Source: Prorocentrum cordatum (taxonomy: Eukaryota > Sar > Dinophyceae > Prorocentrales > Prorocentraceae). From it: DNA of 64,000 nucleotides. The notes below the pieces were generated by a model that made no database searches, was not told the origin of the DNA, and worked only from the letters and a program-made list of their open reading frames with translations. Shown piece after piece: positions 42,070-53,655 of the stretch. The DNA lies in NCBI GenBank assembly GCA_963575745.1, contig CAUYUJ010006280.1, forward strand, positions 469,918-533,917, given 5' to 3'. Within the stretch, counting starts at the first letter, position 1, and each line of letters starts with the position of its first letter. Both the position numbers and the translations under genes were made by a program.

Positions 42070-42680
42070 AAAAACGACCACCAAGCACGCGTGGGCACAT
42101 GCAGCACAGCGAGCGCATCGTGAACGTTGCGTGGCGCGCGCAAGAGCGCAGCGCGAGAGTGGCGCCATCGGTCGAGCTCGTGGGCAACCATAGGTGGGGG
42201 TTGGACCGGCCAATGTGCGCGCACATGCATGCAGTGCTGCGCGCACGTCGCGAACGTTGAGCCTTGGCGAGCGCAAGAGCGCAACGCCACAGAAGCGCCA
42301 ATAGATTTGACTGCGGGCAAGCAGAAGTGTGGTCGAACTGGGAATCGTGCGGGTGGTTGGGCAAGCGCTCGTGTTAGCGCGCGCGTGCAGCACGGCGTGC
42401 CCATCGTGGACGTAGTGATGTCTGCGACCAACCATAAGTGTGGCTGGGCCACTAACAATATGGATGGTTGGGCAAGCGCCCGCGCGCGCGTGCGCATGCA
42501 GGACTTCGCGGCCATCGCGAGCGTAGCAGTGAGTCTGGAGAACCACAAGTGCGGCTGAGTCGGGCAACGGTCAGAGCGGTTGGGCAAACGCCCGCGCGCG
42601 CGCGAATGCAGCACAGGTCTGCCCATCGCGAACGCTGCGTGGCGCGCGCAAGGGGGCGGTGCCGGCGGTGCCAGCGCGGC
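42070..42680 (+). repeat. ~120-130 bp degenerate tandem repeats
   Basis: About five units share GTTGGGCAAGCGCNCGCGCG, GCGCATGCAG, CGCGAACGTxG and ACCANAAGTGxGGCTG. Frames give repetitive Ala/Arg/Cys/Trp protein on both strands and are not called as genes. Confidence 0.6.
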
Positions 42681-42789
42681 GGCAACGGTCGCGCCTGCGA
42701 ACAAAACAAGCGCGGTAGAGGAGTTCTGCCTGTCCGAAGGGTGGCGCCACAAATGGCAGGCCCGGCCGCGCAACGCATGGCTGGGGGCT

Positions 42790-43560
42790 GGGCCCGCGCT
42801 GGGCCTCGCCCCCCCCCCGCGCGTTCCTCGGGCGGCCGTTTGGCGGCGCTTCCCCGCGCTCGGCCGCGGGAAAAGCGCCCCGCGTGTCGGTGGGGGAGGG
42901 GGCCCCGCCCCTGCCGGTCAAGCCTGCCCCGTCTTCGGGCACGGTAGGGCCGGGCATGGTGGGCTGACAGGGGCGGGGGGGAGAGCCGGAAGTGCGCCTG
43001 CGCGCCGCCGCTCAGGAGCTAGCGAAGAGATCGCGCGGCGCTGCGTGTCCCCCCGCTGCGCGGGCGCAGGGCGCGAAGACGGGCGCGTCGCCTCGCCGAG
43101 GCGGGAGGCCCCCGCGCGCGCAATGGATGCAAGCCGAACTGCCGCCGAGGGGCGTCTCCGCGCGCGCGGGAAAGCCGAGCAAATCATAGCGGCACGCCCG
43201 CGGGTGAAATTTTGAACGCGATGGAAATGCAAGTGCAGCGGCATGGCCGCGGATGGGAAAATGCGCGAATGCCAGCCCGAGCAGGTGGCCCAGGTGCCCC
43301 TGTGGACGAACGCCGACGCGAGGGCCGGTGTCCTCCGCGGGGGGCTGAGGACCGGGCCCGCGTCGGGCTTCGCCCCCCCCCCCCCCCCCCCCCCCCGCGC
43401 GTTCCTCGGGCGGCCGTTCGGCGGCGCTTTCCCAAGCTTGGCTGCGGTAGAAGTGCCCCGCGCGTCGGGGGGGGGGGGGGGGGGCTCCCTGTCGGCGCTC
43501 AGCATGGCGGCGGGGCGACGCCAGAGCACTTGGCCGCGTCGACATGGAGGGGGGGGGGGG
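42790..43560 (+). repeat. Duplicated GC-rich segment with C/G homopolymers
   Basis: The segments 42795-42900 and 43345-43450 share GGGCCCGCGxxGGGC, CGCGCGTTCCTCGGGCGGCC, GTTxGGCGGCGCTTxCC and CGCGxGTCGG. The second copy contains C-runs (43377-43397) and is followed by G-runs (43470-43482 and 43550-43562). No supported gene. Confidence 0.65.
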
Positions 43561-43689
43561 GGGCAAGGGGGGTCTCAGGCTTTCAACTTCCTCCTTGCAT
43601 GCAGCGACGCGCTTGGAGTCGACCTCGCGTTGCGCCATTGGCCGCGCCCGCGGCGGCAGGCCCCGACCCCCGCCCCTCAGCCGTCGAGG

Positions 43690-44035
43690 CAGTCGGCGAG
43701 GTAGCTCGCAAAGCCGACGAGGCAGCCACCGACGCACCCGACGCGGCACCCCGCGCGGCCGCCAAGAGGGCAGCTGACGAGGCAGCCAACCGAACAGCCA
43801 ACGAGACAGCTGATGAGGCAGCCAACCAGGCAACCGAAGAGGCAGCCAGCAAGGTCGCCAAGCAGGCAGCCAATGTGTCATCCAACGGGGCATCAACCAA
43901 GCAGCCAACGAGGCAGCCGTCCAGGCAGACAACGAGGCAGCCAACGAGGCACCTTACCAGGCAGCCAACAGGGCAGCCGATGAGGCAAACAATGAAGCCG
44001 ACGACCAGGGCCGTCAGGGGGATGGCAGACGAGGT
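43690..44035 (+). repeat. GAGGCAGCCAAC 12 bp minisatellite
   Basis: The unit GAGGCAGCCAACNAG repeats with drift. The plus-strand frame from 43212 stays open across it for 282 codons and encodes EAANETADEAANQATEEA-type repeats, then TRQPTRQP-type repeats after a phase change. An expressed repeat protein cannot be excluded. Loss of phase and the absence of a flanking conserved region speak against it. Confidence 0.6.
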
Positions 44036-44257
44036 GCGTAGCCGGAAAGGGGCATTCTAAATCGGACCCCTTTTGCACCGCCGCATCATTGCAAGTCAAG
44101 TGGGCCATGCGCCGCGTGACATTGTGGTTGAAAAGGGGGAATCTGAGAAATTGGATGCCCTGTATGTGCCCATGCCTTGCCCCCGCTACGATATCGGCTC
44201 ACAAGGCTTTGAGCGCAAGAGGCGGCGACTGGACACCATTCTTTCGCGATCTCAATT

Positions 44258-45782
44258 ACCTAACAGCGAAGACTGATAATATTTAAGTAGGGCCAAAAAG
44301 AACGCATCATGACGCCCAGGGGGGGGGTCTGGGCGCGATCCGGGGGGGTGCCGGGGAATTCGTTCTAACAAACAGTAACCCAGTTCGTGGTCTTCGAGTT
44401 CCCAGAACTCCATTCTTGGGCATGATATTGAATTCCCGGAGCCAGCTGTAGGCCACTTCGTGTTCTTCGTGTTCCCAGAACACCATTCCCCGGCCACATT
44501 TTGAATGCCCGGAGCCAACTGTAGGCCACTTCGTGTTCTTCGTGTTCCCAGAACACCATTCCCAGGCTACATTTTGAATGCCCGGAGCCAACTGTAGGCC
44601 ACTTCGTGCTCTTCGTGTTCCCAGGACACCGTTCCCGGGCCACATTTTGAATGCCCGGAGCCAATTGTACGCCACTTCGTGTTCTTCGTGTTCCCAGAAC
44701 TTCATTTCCCATGCTACATTCTGATATCCCGGAGCCAATTGTGAGGCTGAGGCTGAGGCAGGCTGAGGCCGAGGCAGGCTGAGACTGAGCCTGAGGCAGG
44801 CTGAGGCTGAGGCTGTGGCCGACGCAGGCTGAGGCGAAGATGCTGGCGCTGAGGCTGAGGCGGAGGCAGGCGGAGGCTGAGGCTGAGGCAAGCCGAGGCA
44901 GGCTGAGGCTGAGGCTGAAGCTGAGGCAGGCTGAGGCTGAGGCTGAGGCAAGCTGCGGCTGAGGCAGGCTGAGGCTGAGGCTGATGCAGGCTGAGGCTGA
45001 GGCAGGCTGAGGCCGAGGCAGGCTGAGGCTGAGGCTGAGGCTGAGGCTGAGGCTGAGGCTGAGGCTGAGGCAGGCTGAGGCTGAGGCCGAGGCTGAAGCC
45101 CAGGCAGGCTGAGGCTGAGGCTGAAGCCGAGGCAGGCTGAGGCTGAGGCTGTGGCTGAGGTTGAGGCAAGTTTCGGCTGAGGCTGAGGCTGAGGCTGTGG
45201 CAGGCTGAGGCTGAGGCTGAGGCAGGCTGAGGCTGAGAGGCTGACTCTGAGGCTGAGGCAGGCTGAGGCTGAGGCTGAGGCCGAGGCAGGCTGAGGTTGA
45301 GGCTGAGGCAAGCCGAGGCAGGCTGAGGCTGAGGCTGACGCTGAGGCAGGCTGAGGCTGAGGCTGTGGCTGGGGCTGAGGCAAGCTGCGGCTGAGGCAGG
45401 CTGAGGCTGAGGCTGAGGCAGGCTGAGGCTGAGGCTGAGGCCGAGGCAGGCTGAAGCTGTGGCTGAGGCCGAGGCTGAGGCCGAGGCAAGCCCAGGCAGG
45501 CTGAGGCTGAGGCTGAGGCTGTGGCTGAGGCTGAGGCAAGCTGCGGCTGAGGCAGGCTGAGGCTGAGGCTGATGCAGGCTGAGGCTGAGGCTGAGAGGCT
45601 GACGCTGAGGCTGCGGCAGGCTGAGGCTGAGGCTGAGGCCGAGGCAGGCTGAGGCTGAGGCTGAGGCAAGCCGAGGCAGGCTGAGTCTGCGACTGCGAGA
45701 ACAGCAGAATTCTACAACTGGGTTCTCAGCTAAATCTTAAGGGGGATGCTTCCAGATATGCTTCTACACATCGCTGTTAGGT
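44258..45782 (-). mobile_element. Composite element T1, copy 3 (inverse orientation)
   Basis: ACCTAACAGCGA at 44258-44269 and TCGCTGTTAGGT at 45771-45782 bound the element. On the minus strand the order is the same as in copies 1 and 2: left part (GATGTGTAGAAGCATATCTG, AGAATTCTGC), about 0.95 kb of CAGCCT minisatellite, about five ~75 bp units, and a right part with CGATTCACGG-free, GGGGCGTCATGATGC-like sequence. This copy is more than 26 kb away and inverted, which supports transposition or dispersal of a defined unit. Confidence 0.75.
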
Positions 45783-46039
45783 CGCTTTGCCGGGATAATT
45801 TTTTACCTACGGATCTTCAGACGGGCGGATCGGTCCTTCGGCGATCGGTCTCCATTCGAGTTTTGGACAGTGGTCAAGAGCAACAGAGCGGCAGACAATC
45901 GCACGGGGTCAATCTCGGGGCCCGCTTGGTTTATTTAGGGCCTTTTGGGGCCGCCGTGGGGCTCGGGGAGGCAGGTTTGAAGCTTCTTCGGGGCTTCTGG
46001 CAAGCAGTGTTTCTTGCGGGGGGGCAGTGGGGGGGTCGC

Positions 46040-48305
46040 CCGAGGCGCGCCTGGGGCGGGCGCCGCCGCCCGGCGTCCTCGGGCGCGCTCTGGGGGGGGA
46101 CGCGCGCAAACGAAAGCCAGCGAAAGCCGGCGCGAGCGAGCCAGAGGTCGGCGCCGACGTCTGGCGTCCACGGACGCGCTCTGGCGCATCCATGCGCAAT
46201 CGCAAATGAGCCGCGTACCAGCGCGGGCGAGCTTGAGGCCGGCACCGCCGCCCGTCGCCCCCAGACGCGCGTCGGCGCGGCCACGCGCAATCGCAAATGT
46301 ACAGAAACCAAGCGGGCGAGCCATTGGTCGGCGCCGCCGCGCTTTTGTACAGCCGCGCATATTCGCGAACGAGCACAATCAAATGTGGGCGAGCCATTTG
46401 TCGGCACCGCCGCCTGGCTTCCTCGGGCGCGCTTTTGCACAGCCGCGCGCATTCGCGATCAAGCAAAAACAAACGCGGACGATTTAAAAGTCGGCGTCGC
46501 CGCTTGGCGCCCTCGGACGCGCACGGCGCAGCCGTGCGCAAGCGCAAATAAGCAAAACCAAGTCGGGCGAGCCTGAGGTCGGCGGCGCCGCCGCCTGGCG
46601 TCCTCGGACAAGATTTGGCGCCGCCGTGCGCAATCGCGAACAAGCCAGGACTTCGCGGGCGAGCCAGAGGTCGGCGGCGCCGCCTGGCGTCTTCGGATGC
46701 GTTTTGGGGCAGCTATGGCACGCTGCAAACAAGCAGGAACAAGCGCTGGCGAGCCTGAGGTCGGCGCAGCCCCCTGGCGTCCTCGGGGGCGGGCGGGCAC
46801 GGCCGCGCGCAATCGCAATGGGCAAAAACCAGCGCAGGCGAGCCGCCGCCGGTTGGCGCCCTCGGACGCGCTCTGGCGCAGCCGCGCGCAATTGCAAATT
46901 AACAAGAACGAGCGCGTGCGATCCAGAGGCCGGCGCCGCCGCGGCGTCCTCGGATTTGATTTGGGGCAGCCGCGCGGAATCGCAAGTATTCAAGAACCAA
47001 CTTGGGCGAGCCAGAGGTCGGCGCCGCCGCCTGGCGCCCGCAGGCGCGTTTCGGCTCGGCCGCGCGTGATCGCAGATCAGCCAAAACCGAGGAAGGCGGG
47101 CCAAGGGTCGGCGGTGCCGCATGGCGCCATCGGGCGCCCTGTGGCGCAGCGTGCGCAATCGCTCATCAGATCAGCAAAAACCAACGCTGGCGAGCCGCAA
47201 GTTGGCGCCGCCGCTTGTCGCCCTGGGGCGCGCTTTGGCGCGGCCGCGCGCGATCGCAACTTAGCAAAAACAAGCGCGGGCGAACCAGAGATCGGCGCCG
47301 CCGCCGGCGCCCTCGGATTCATTTTGGCGCGGCCGTGCGAAATAGCAAATATGCAACGACCGACCCAGGCGGGCCTCATCAAGGCTGGCGCCGCCGCCCA
47401 GCGTCTTCGGGCGCGCTTCGGCGCAGCCGCGCGCCATTGGCGCCGTCGCGCGGCGTCCTCGGGCGCGCTCTGGCGCAGCCGCGGGGCATCGCGAATGGGC
47501 CAAAGCCGACGCGGGCGAGCCGCAAGTCGGCGCCGCCACCTGGCGTCCTCGCACGCGCCCCGGCGCAGCCACTCACTTTCGAAAATAGGCAAAAACCAGG
47601 GCGCGGGCGAGGCAGAGTTCGGCCCCGCCTTCAGGCGCCCCCGGGCGCGCTCTGGCGCAGCCGCGCGAAATCACAATCCGGCGAAATCCAGCGCGGGCGA
47701 GTCAGAGGTCGGCGCCGCCGCTCGGCCCCCTCGCGCGCGCCCTGGCGCGGCCGCGCGCAATTGCAGAAACGCAGCGCGGGCGAGCCCAAGTTCGGCGCCG
47801 CTGCCCGGCGCCCTCGGGCGCGCTCTGGCGCGGCCGCGCGCGATCGCAAGTAAACGAAAAGAGCAGGCGAACCAGAGGTCGGCGCCGCCGCGCGGCGTCT
47901 CCGGGCGCGGTCGGCGCCGGCAACGCAGGCGAGCCAGAGGTCGGCGCGGCGAGCCAGAGGTCGGCGCCGCCGCGCGGCGCCCTCGGGCGCGCCCTGGCGC
48001 GGCCACGCGCAATCGCAAATAAACAAAAACAGCGCGGGCGAGGCAGAGGTCGGCGCGACCGCCCAGCGCCCTCGGACGCGCTCTGGCGCGGCCGCGCGCA
48101 CTTGCAAATAAGCAGAGTATCCAGCGGAAGCGAGCCAGAGGTCGGCGCCGCTGCCCAGCGCCCTCGGGCGCGCTCTGGCGCGGCCGCGCGTAATCGCAAA
48201 TAAGCAAAACCCAGCGCGGGCGAGCACGAGGTCGGCGCCGCCGCCCGGCGCCCTCGGGCGCGCCCTGGCGCAGCTGCGCACAATCGCGAATCAGTGAAAA
48301 CAGGC
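46040..48305 (+). repeat. 89 bp satellite array, ~25 units
   Basis: The consensus unit runs GCGGGCGAGCCAGAGGTCGG, CGCCGCCGCCTGGCGTCCTC, GGGCGCGCTCTGGCGCAGCC, GCGCGCAATCGCAAATAAGC, AAAAACCA. Units differ by substitutions and small indels (88-91 bp). Open frames of up to 441 codons on both strands follow from the lack of stop triplets in the consensus, and their phase drifts. No unique spacers are present, so this is not a CRISPR array. Confidence 0.9.
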
Positions 48306-48469
48306 AATTTCTTTCTTGCTTGGGGCGTGACGGGCGTCATGGCCCCCTCTCCCCCCCACCCCCGTATGACGCAACGCCCCCCCCCCCCCCCAGTGCGCTC
48401 CGGGCACTGCCGCCGTGCGCATTGGAATCCGCGTAGGTGTCCGCGTAGGAATCCGCATAGGTGTCTGGT

Positions 48470-48506
<37 letters not shown>

Positions 48507-48560
48507 TCGTCGTCGTCGCTCGTGGTTCGTCGCTCGTCGCTCATCGTCGTCGTTCGCGCG
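48470..48560 (+). repeat. CGT trinucleotide tract
   Basis: CGTCGT repeats with GGTTCGTCGCT interruptions. Confidence 0.9.
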
Positions 48561-48749
48561 GACGCGGCTGGAGCCTGTTTTTTAGTCCGGGCCGATGATG
48601 GCAATCATCTGGGGGGGAGGGAGTCGATGACATCACGTTTCGCGCCGGCGGCGTTTTGGAATAGTTAGGAATGGCGGAGGACGGGTAGCACGAACATGTG
48701 GGTGGCGATATGCACTGCACCGCCCGCACTCACCATAACCGTGTCGAAC

Positions 48750-48985
48750 CGAACATCTGTCCATAAATTCAAGAACCAGAAATGCCAAAAATACTTAGAC
48801 GTGAGTATTATTATAATACTACTGTATTATTACTGTACTCTACATTATGATGATATTATTATTGTATTAACATCGTATGTGTATAACTATACATATACAA
48901 TGGTATTTTTATGTATTAAAATACTATTACGACGAACGAATTACTGAACGTATTCTATACACAAGCATTTCTATCGTCCAGCATC
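48750..48985. other. AT-rich island
   Basis: About 235 bp of strongly AT-rich sequence (ATTATTATAATACTAC, ATATTATTATTGTATTAACA, AACTATACATATACAATGG) in otherwise GC-rich DNA. It contains no ORF of note. It could be a MITE body, organellar insert or replication-related sequence; I cannot decide. Confidence 0.6.
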
Positions 48986-49367
48986 GTCCTTGAGCGCATA
49001 CATTGTTTGTGGCCCCATACGTGGTCGGCGGATTTGATTTTCTCCCTCCCTCTCTCTCTCGTTGTCCTTGTCTACGTGCGTCTCTCCATCTTTCTCTCTG
49101 TCTCTCCTTGTTTGAACGGCTCTCTGTTCTTCTTCCATCCTCGCTCAATATCATTACTTCCCCACCCCTCCCCACCCCTCCCCCTATCCCTCTCTTCCCC
49201 CCTTTCCCCCCCGCCCCGACGCCCTCGGCTCGGGGGGCGCCCCTGGGCGCCCGCGCGCCCGAGCGGGGCGGGCGCGCGGGCGTCGGCATGAGCTCGGACG
49301 AGCTCGGCGTGAGCACCGAGTCGGCCGAGGAGGGGAGGGGAAGGAGAGAGGGGCCCGAGAGGGGGAA

Positions 49368-49881
<514 letters not shown>

Positions 49882-50061
49882 TGCGCGAGCGGGCAGGACG
49901 GCGATGGTGGCGGACTGGGCGCGCCGCCGGCGCCGGAGTCCGACTTCGGGGTCAGCTCGGAGTCGGACGAGGCCCCAGCGGCCCCGGCGCCGGCGGCGGC
50001 GGCGGCGGACGGCAGTGCGTACGTGGGGAAGCAGGCGAGCGATGGAGGAGTAAAATTACAC

Positions 50062-50212
50062 AACATAAACTTTCGGAGGTCGGCGCGGATTTCTTGGATC
50101 GCCCCCCCCCCCCTTGGCGCGCGGAGCGCACCATGGGGCGGCGGCGCAGGCGCCGCCGGGGGGGCGCATCGCCGACCCAAGAAATCCGCGCCGACCTCCG
50201 AAAGTTGATGTT
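50062..50212. mobile_element. Foldback family C, copy 3
   Basis: The left arm AACATAAACTTTCGGAGGTC then GGCGCGGATTTCTTGG pairs nearly perfectly with the right arm, which reverse-complemented begins AACATCAACTTTCGGAGGTC. The stem is about 40 bp. The GC-rich centre contains GGCGGCGGCGC palindromes. Confidence 0.8.
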
Positions 50213-50456
50213 CACGAAAACCGAGTGTCGCGCGTAAGCTGTCCGCGTAGGGGCGCGTGGGCGCCTTCTCTGATGGCCTGCGTGCGCCGCCGCGTAGTGC
50301 CGACGCGCCGTATCGCGTGAAACAGCGTGTTCCGTCTCTCAGGTGGATCTGTTGAGCAGGGTCACCGACGCTCGAGTTCGGGGCGCCCTTCGCAAACGCA
50401 TGCGAAGCGACGAGTCCGAAGAACAAACATCGACGTCGCCGCATACACCTTAGGCG

Positions 50457-50599
50457 ATGCTTAAGAAAACCAAAGTTTTCGGCCAGAGTCTCGATTATTC
50501 TTAACTTTTGGATGTGCATCCTAAGATTTAAATAGAAATGTTGGGTTTAAATTGAATTTCTGAGACTATGAATTTCTCAACCCATGATTTCTTAAGCAT
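50457..50599. mobile_element. Small AT-rich MITE with ATGCTTAAGAAA ends
   Basis: A 143 bp element with the 12 bp perfect terminal inverted repeat ATGCTTAAGAAA / TTTCTTAAGCAT and an AT-rich interior. No coding capacity. It lies between foldback copies 3 and 4. Confidence 0.7.
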
Positions 50600-50612
50600 T
50601 TCGCAGGGTGTA

Positions 50613-50740
50613 GACTATGACGCCCAGAGGTTCGTCTGGATTTCTGCGGTCGCCGCTGGACCTTTCCGAGCGCACGGGCGCCAGGGGAAGGGGGCCCAGC
50701 GACGCCCCGAGAAATGCGCGCGGACCTCCGAACGTTTGCC
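50613..50740. mobile_element. Foldback family C, copy 4 (decayed)
   Basis: The left arm AGGTTCGTCTGGATTTCTGC and the right arm in reverse complement AGGTCCGCGCGCATTTCTCG, followed by GCGTCGCTGGG, are recognisably the family C arms but diverged. Confidence 0.6.
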
Positions 50741-51016
50741 ACTCATGTTGTTTTTTGTTCTTCTGCGGTAAAATGCATGGGACGCTGGTCGGTGCTTACG
50801 AGGATCCCCACGCTTTGCGTTCGCATGGACTGGGGTATTATTGGGATTCCTTTGAATTTGTTTTGGGGTAGTTTGGGTTTCCCCTGAACCCCCCATAGGC
50901 CGTCAGTAGGCTTGTCGGGTCCTTCGAGCCTCGCTCAGCGGGGATTCCTGTCGGGCGCCCCCCCAAGCCTCTAAAGTTTCAACAGGGCTGAGGGCCCGAG
51001 GGCGACGCCCCAGCCC

Positions 51017-51073
51017 TGGCCAGGACTTCTGGGCAGTGGCGGATTTCACGGCCAGGACTTCTGGGCAGTGGCG
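51017..51073 (+). repeat. Direct repeat of 23 bp, 34 bp apart
   Basis: CCAGGACTTCTGGGCAGTGG occurs near 51020 and 51053 with identical flanks (GGC and CG). Confidence 0.8.
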
Positions 51074-51600
51074 TCGCCGGCGCCTCCGGCACGGGGGCAA
51101 TCTTGTCAGCGTCGGCGATTCCATGCACCCAGCTGGGAGGCGTCGATACAACGCTTTGGCGCGAGCGAGGGGGCTGCCTGTATTGGAGCAGTCGGAGCAC
51201 GTTGCCGGTAGCCACCATCCAGATCGGTGGACATTCGAGGGAGCGTTGCAGGTTGCCTTTTCCTGCGTCGGCGGCAACGCATCGGAGCTCCAGCGGTCCG
51301 CGCACAGAGAGATCCAGGCCATCGCAGTTGTTGCGCTGGCGTACAAGAGCCGTTTGTCATCACACATGAGATCGTTGCAGTTGGAACTGGCAGCTGCTCC
51401 CCGTGCGCCATTGTTCTTGGGAGTTAGAAACCTTGACGCCTCGCCTTGCCATGACACGTCTCCAGCAGCCCATCCCAGAAACGACGTCCAGGCGAGTTGC
51501 CCTGATCAGGGAAGCGCGGCAGCGCGCCAGGGGGTTTGGGGCGGGGTGGGGAAGCCGTCAACAGGGGATTTGGAAGAGCAAACGCCTTAAAACTTAAACC
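51036..51600 (+). CDS. Candidate 5' exons of the 51-59 kb gene (uncertain frames)
   Basis: Open frame 51036-51590 contains non-repetitive, protein-like sequence (LARARGLPVLEQSEHVAG, ELQRSAHREIQAIAVVALAY). In another frame, starting after an acceptor-like CACGTCTCCAGCAG that ends at 51468, the translation PETTSRRVALIREARQRA resembles an independent stretch near 60595 (GTTPRRVEVIRKSGIKEG). This suggests a true exon there. A third frame after 51586 gives LKLKPTPPDELVGLEMHIRR. I cannot settle the exon borders. The product is unknown. Confidence 0.35.
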
Positions 51601-51727
51601 AACTCCGCCCGACGAGCTGGTGGGATTGGAGATGCACATTCGGCGCAGCCCAGATGCATCGGGAGGCCTCCCAACGGCGCCCCTCCAGGCCCCACCTCGC
51701 CCCGAACGGAAGCGACGACGGCGAAAA

Positions 51728-51730
51728 CGA

Positions 51731-51765
<35 letters not shown>
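51728..51765 (+). repeat. Short AT tract
   Basis: ATATAT repeat of about 36 bp in a presumed intron. Confidence 0.9.
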
Positions 51766-51768
<3 letters not shown>

Positions 51769-51840
51769 ATGTCTTGGTTTCGCCGTCGTCGCTTCCCCCC
51801 GCCCCCCTCGCGATCGGCCCTTCGTAGTCGTCCATTTAAG

Positions 51841-51973
51841 GTGGTGCATCGTCGACCGGAGCTGGGACCTGACGCCGAAGGATATCTTCTTCGGAACGCT
51901 TGCCGATCAAGCGCGCCCAGTGGCCAGATACTACTGGAGAGATACGCCGACTGATGGATCAAATCCACGGGAG
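51841..51973 (+). CDS. Exon of unknown gene (51.8-58.85 kb)
   Basis: After a pyrimidine-rich run and CCATTTAAG, the frame reads WCIVDRSWDLTPKDIFFG, then TLADQARPVARYYWRDTPTD and GSNPRE. It is dense in Trp, Tyr and Phe and not periodic. The exon would end near 51973 (CCACGGGAG). The 9 bp sequence GAGGGGAGG lies at 51971-51979 and again at 52442-52450, next to the start of the following exon, although splicing exactly at the matching positions would not keep the frame. Family unknown. Confidence 0.5.
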
Positions 51974-52159
51974 GGGAGGGGCAATGCCTGTGCCGTTCGT
52001 CTGCACCTCCTCTCTCTCTCTCTCTGTCGCGTTTTTGTTTTACTGTCCCATCGCATGCGGAGTGGCCCAGACCGCAGTTGGTTGATGGCGGTCGTTGCGT
52101 AAGGACCACCCAGAGAGAAGGGCAGGGTTGTTGGGTGATGTTACAGTGATGTTTCTCAC

Positions 52160-52289
52160 TCTCTCCCTCCCTTCCTCCCTTCCTCCCTTCCTCCTACCCC
52201 ACCCCCGTCCCACTCCCTCTCCTCTTTCTCTTCTCTACTCTCTCCTCTCTCTCTCCTCTCCTCTCTCTCTCTCTCTCTATCTCTCTCTC

Positions 52290-52336
<47 letters not shown>

Positions 52337-52351
52337 GTCTCTCACACCTCG

Positions 52352-52393
<42 letters not shown>

Positions 52394-52436
52394 TCTCTGC
52401 CCCTCCCTCTCCGTCTATCTCCGCCTCATCCCCCCC
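52160..52436 (+). repeat. CT-rich tract in a presumed intron
   Basis: CCTCC and CT repeats immediately before the exon at 52450. It could act as an unusually long pyrimidine tract. Confidence 0.9.
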
Positions 52437-52449
52437 GATGCGAGGGGAG

Positions 52450-52649
52450 GCTAGCACGTGGCGGCTACTGACCCTGGAGGAGTTTCGCCGCCGCGGAGCT
52501 GGCCGAGACCCCGTGCGCGGCAGTCTCCAAATGATGGTGCAGAAGTTGAGCGTGATCATCCCCGATGCGGACACGGATTTCAAGACCGTCCGCGCGGAGA
52601 AGCCCGTGGTCCCGCCCGCGTGGCTCAGCACTAAAGGCGCTTTTCCATG
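52450..52649 (+). CDS. Exon of unknown gene
   Basis: Translates to ASTWRLLTLEEFRRRGAGRD, PVRGSLQMMVQKLSVIIPDA, then DTDFKTVRAEKPVVPPAWLS, TKGAFP. It is a clear, non-repetitive protein sequence that reaches a stop at 52648 in its own frame, so a donor must lie at or before CTTTTCCATGAG. It follows the CT tract and AG. A domain could not be named. It shares strand and style with the exons around it. Confidence 0.5.
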
Positions 52650-52977
52650 AGGGCGGGAAGCGGGGTTGGGGAGGCGGAGCAAGGGAAGGCGGAGGATGGC
52701 GGAGGAGCCGAGAGGGCGGGGGTGGAAGAAAGACAGACGAGGGAGAAGGAGGAGAGGAGGACGGAGGCGGAGGAAGCAAGGGCCACCACTTCGGACCCCC
52801 TTGCTTCTGCCCACTCCTGCTGTCCAGTGCGCATCCACCTCGCTTTCTTTCTCCCGCGCCCGCCCTTCCTTTCACGATCGCACCCTCTCTCTTTCTCTCT
52901 CTTTCTCTCTGTCTCCCCCTCTCTCTATGTGTTCCCCCTCCTCTCGCTCGCTCGCTCCCCTCGCCATCCCTCTCTCT

Positions 52978-53030
<53 letters not shown>

Positions 53031-53045
53031 CCCGCGGCCCTGCAG

Positions 53046-53600
53046 CGCCCGCGGTGCCAGGCGCTTCGTCGGTGTGGTCCGCGCTGGAGGCTACTCTGCC
53101 AGAGCTTCAGTGGGCCAGGATCCTCGAGATGGCGAAGTATTTGGGTTTCCTTGTCTTGGCCTTGGGGGGCGACACCGACGGGGCGAACGTCCGCCTGAAG
53201 TTTTTCGTCGGGTCCTTGATTCGGGAGCGCATCTTGGCGGGGGGCTCCGGCGTCGTTGCCATCTTGGACGTGGACTGCGCGACCCACGTTCTTATGAGGC
53301 TGGTCGTCTGTAGCTTTGGATTGGTACAGCTGATCCCCTCGTTGCACGCCACTGCGTTCACATCTAACCAGAGCAAGGTTATGGAGAGACTGCTGCATAC
53401 GCTCCGGGAGGTTGTTCACCAAGATTTGTCGTTGGGCGGCTTCCACCCTTGCGCGAGACCACCTGCCGGGTGCACGAAAAACAACAGGCGCATTCTGGAA
53501 CTCACGCTGTTGCGCCGGAGGTGGACCAGGGGCCGCACTGAGCAGGAGGAGCCAGGCTTTGACAAGGACCTTGAAGCTCTCGCGCAGAGCACGTTGAGGC
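53046..53600 (+). CDS. Exon of unknown gene
   Basis: Begins after a CT tract and CCCTGCAG (AG ends 53045). Protein sequence LPELQWARILEMAKYLGFLV, then LALGGDTDGANVRLKFFVGS and VVAILDVDCATHVLMRLVVC, is hydrophobic and helical. It passes to a basic, charged tail (NRRILELTLLRRRWTRGRTE, DKDLEALAQSTLRREGQW). Donor uncertain, near GGCGGGAGGGGCAG (about 53600). Not recognised; no catalytic motif is visible. The intron that follows holds a G/T-rich block and a direct repeat. Confidence 0.5.
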
Positions 53601-53655
53601 GGGAGGGGCAGTGGAGGGGCAGTGCATTTTGCAGGCAGCAGATGGGGTTAGGGGG

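Noticed and set aside
43212-44060. 282-codon ORF with EAANETADEAANQA repeats as an antifreeze- or LEA-like protein
   Set aside because: The repeat changes phase midway, the upstream part runs through C/G homopolymers, and no splice or start context supports expression.
46697-48022. 441-codon plus-strand ORF and overlapping minus-strand ORFs
   Set aside because: They run through the 89 bp satellite. The consensus lacks stops in several frames and the protein is periodic with drifting phase.
46040-48305. CRISPR array
   Set aside because: Units are directly adjacent with no unique spacers, and the ~75 bp units of T1 likewise. The genome is eukaryotic in style.
51971-52450. Intron defined by the GAGGGGAGG direct repeats
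   Set aside because: Splicing at equivalent positions of the two repeats would put the next exon out of frame. The repeats are recorded but not used as borders.
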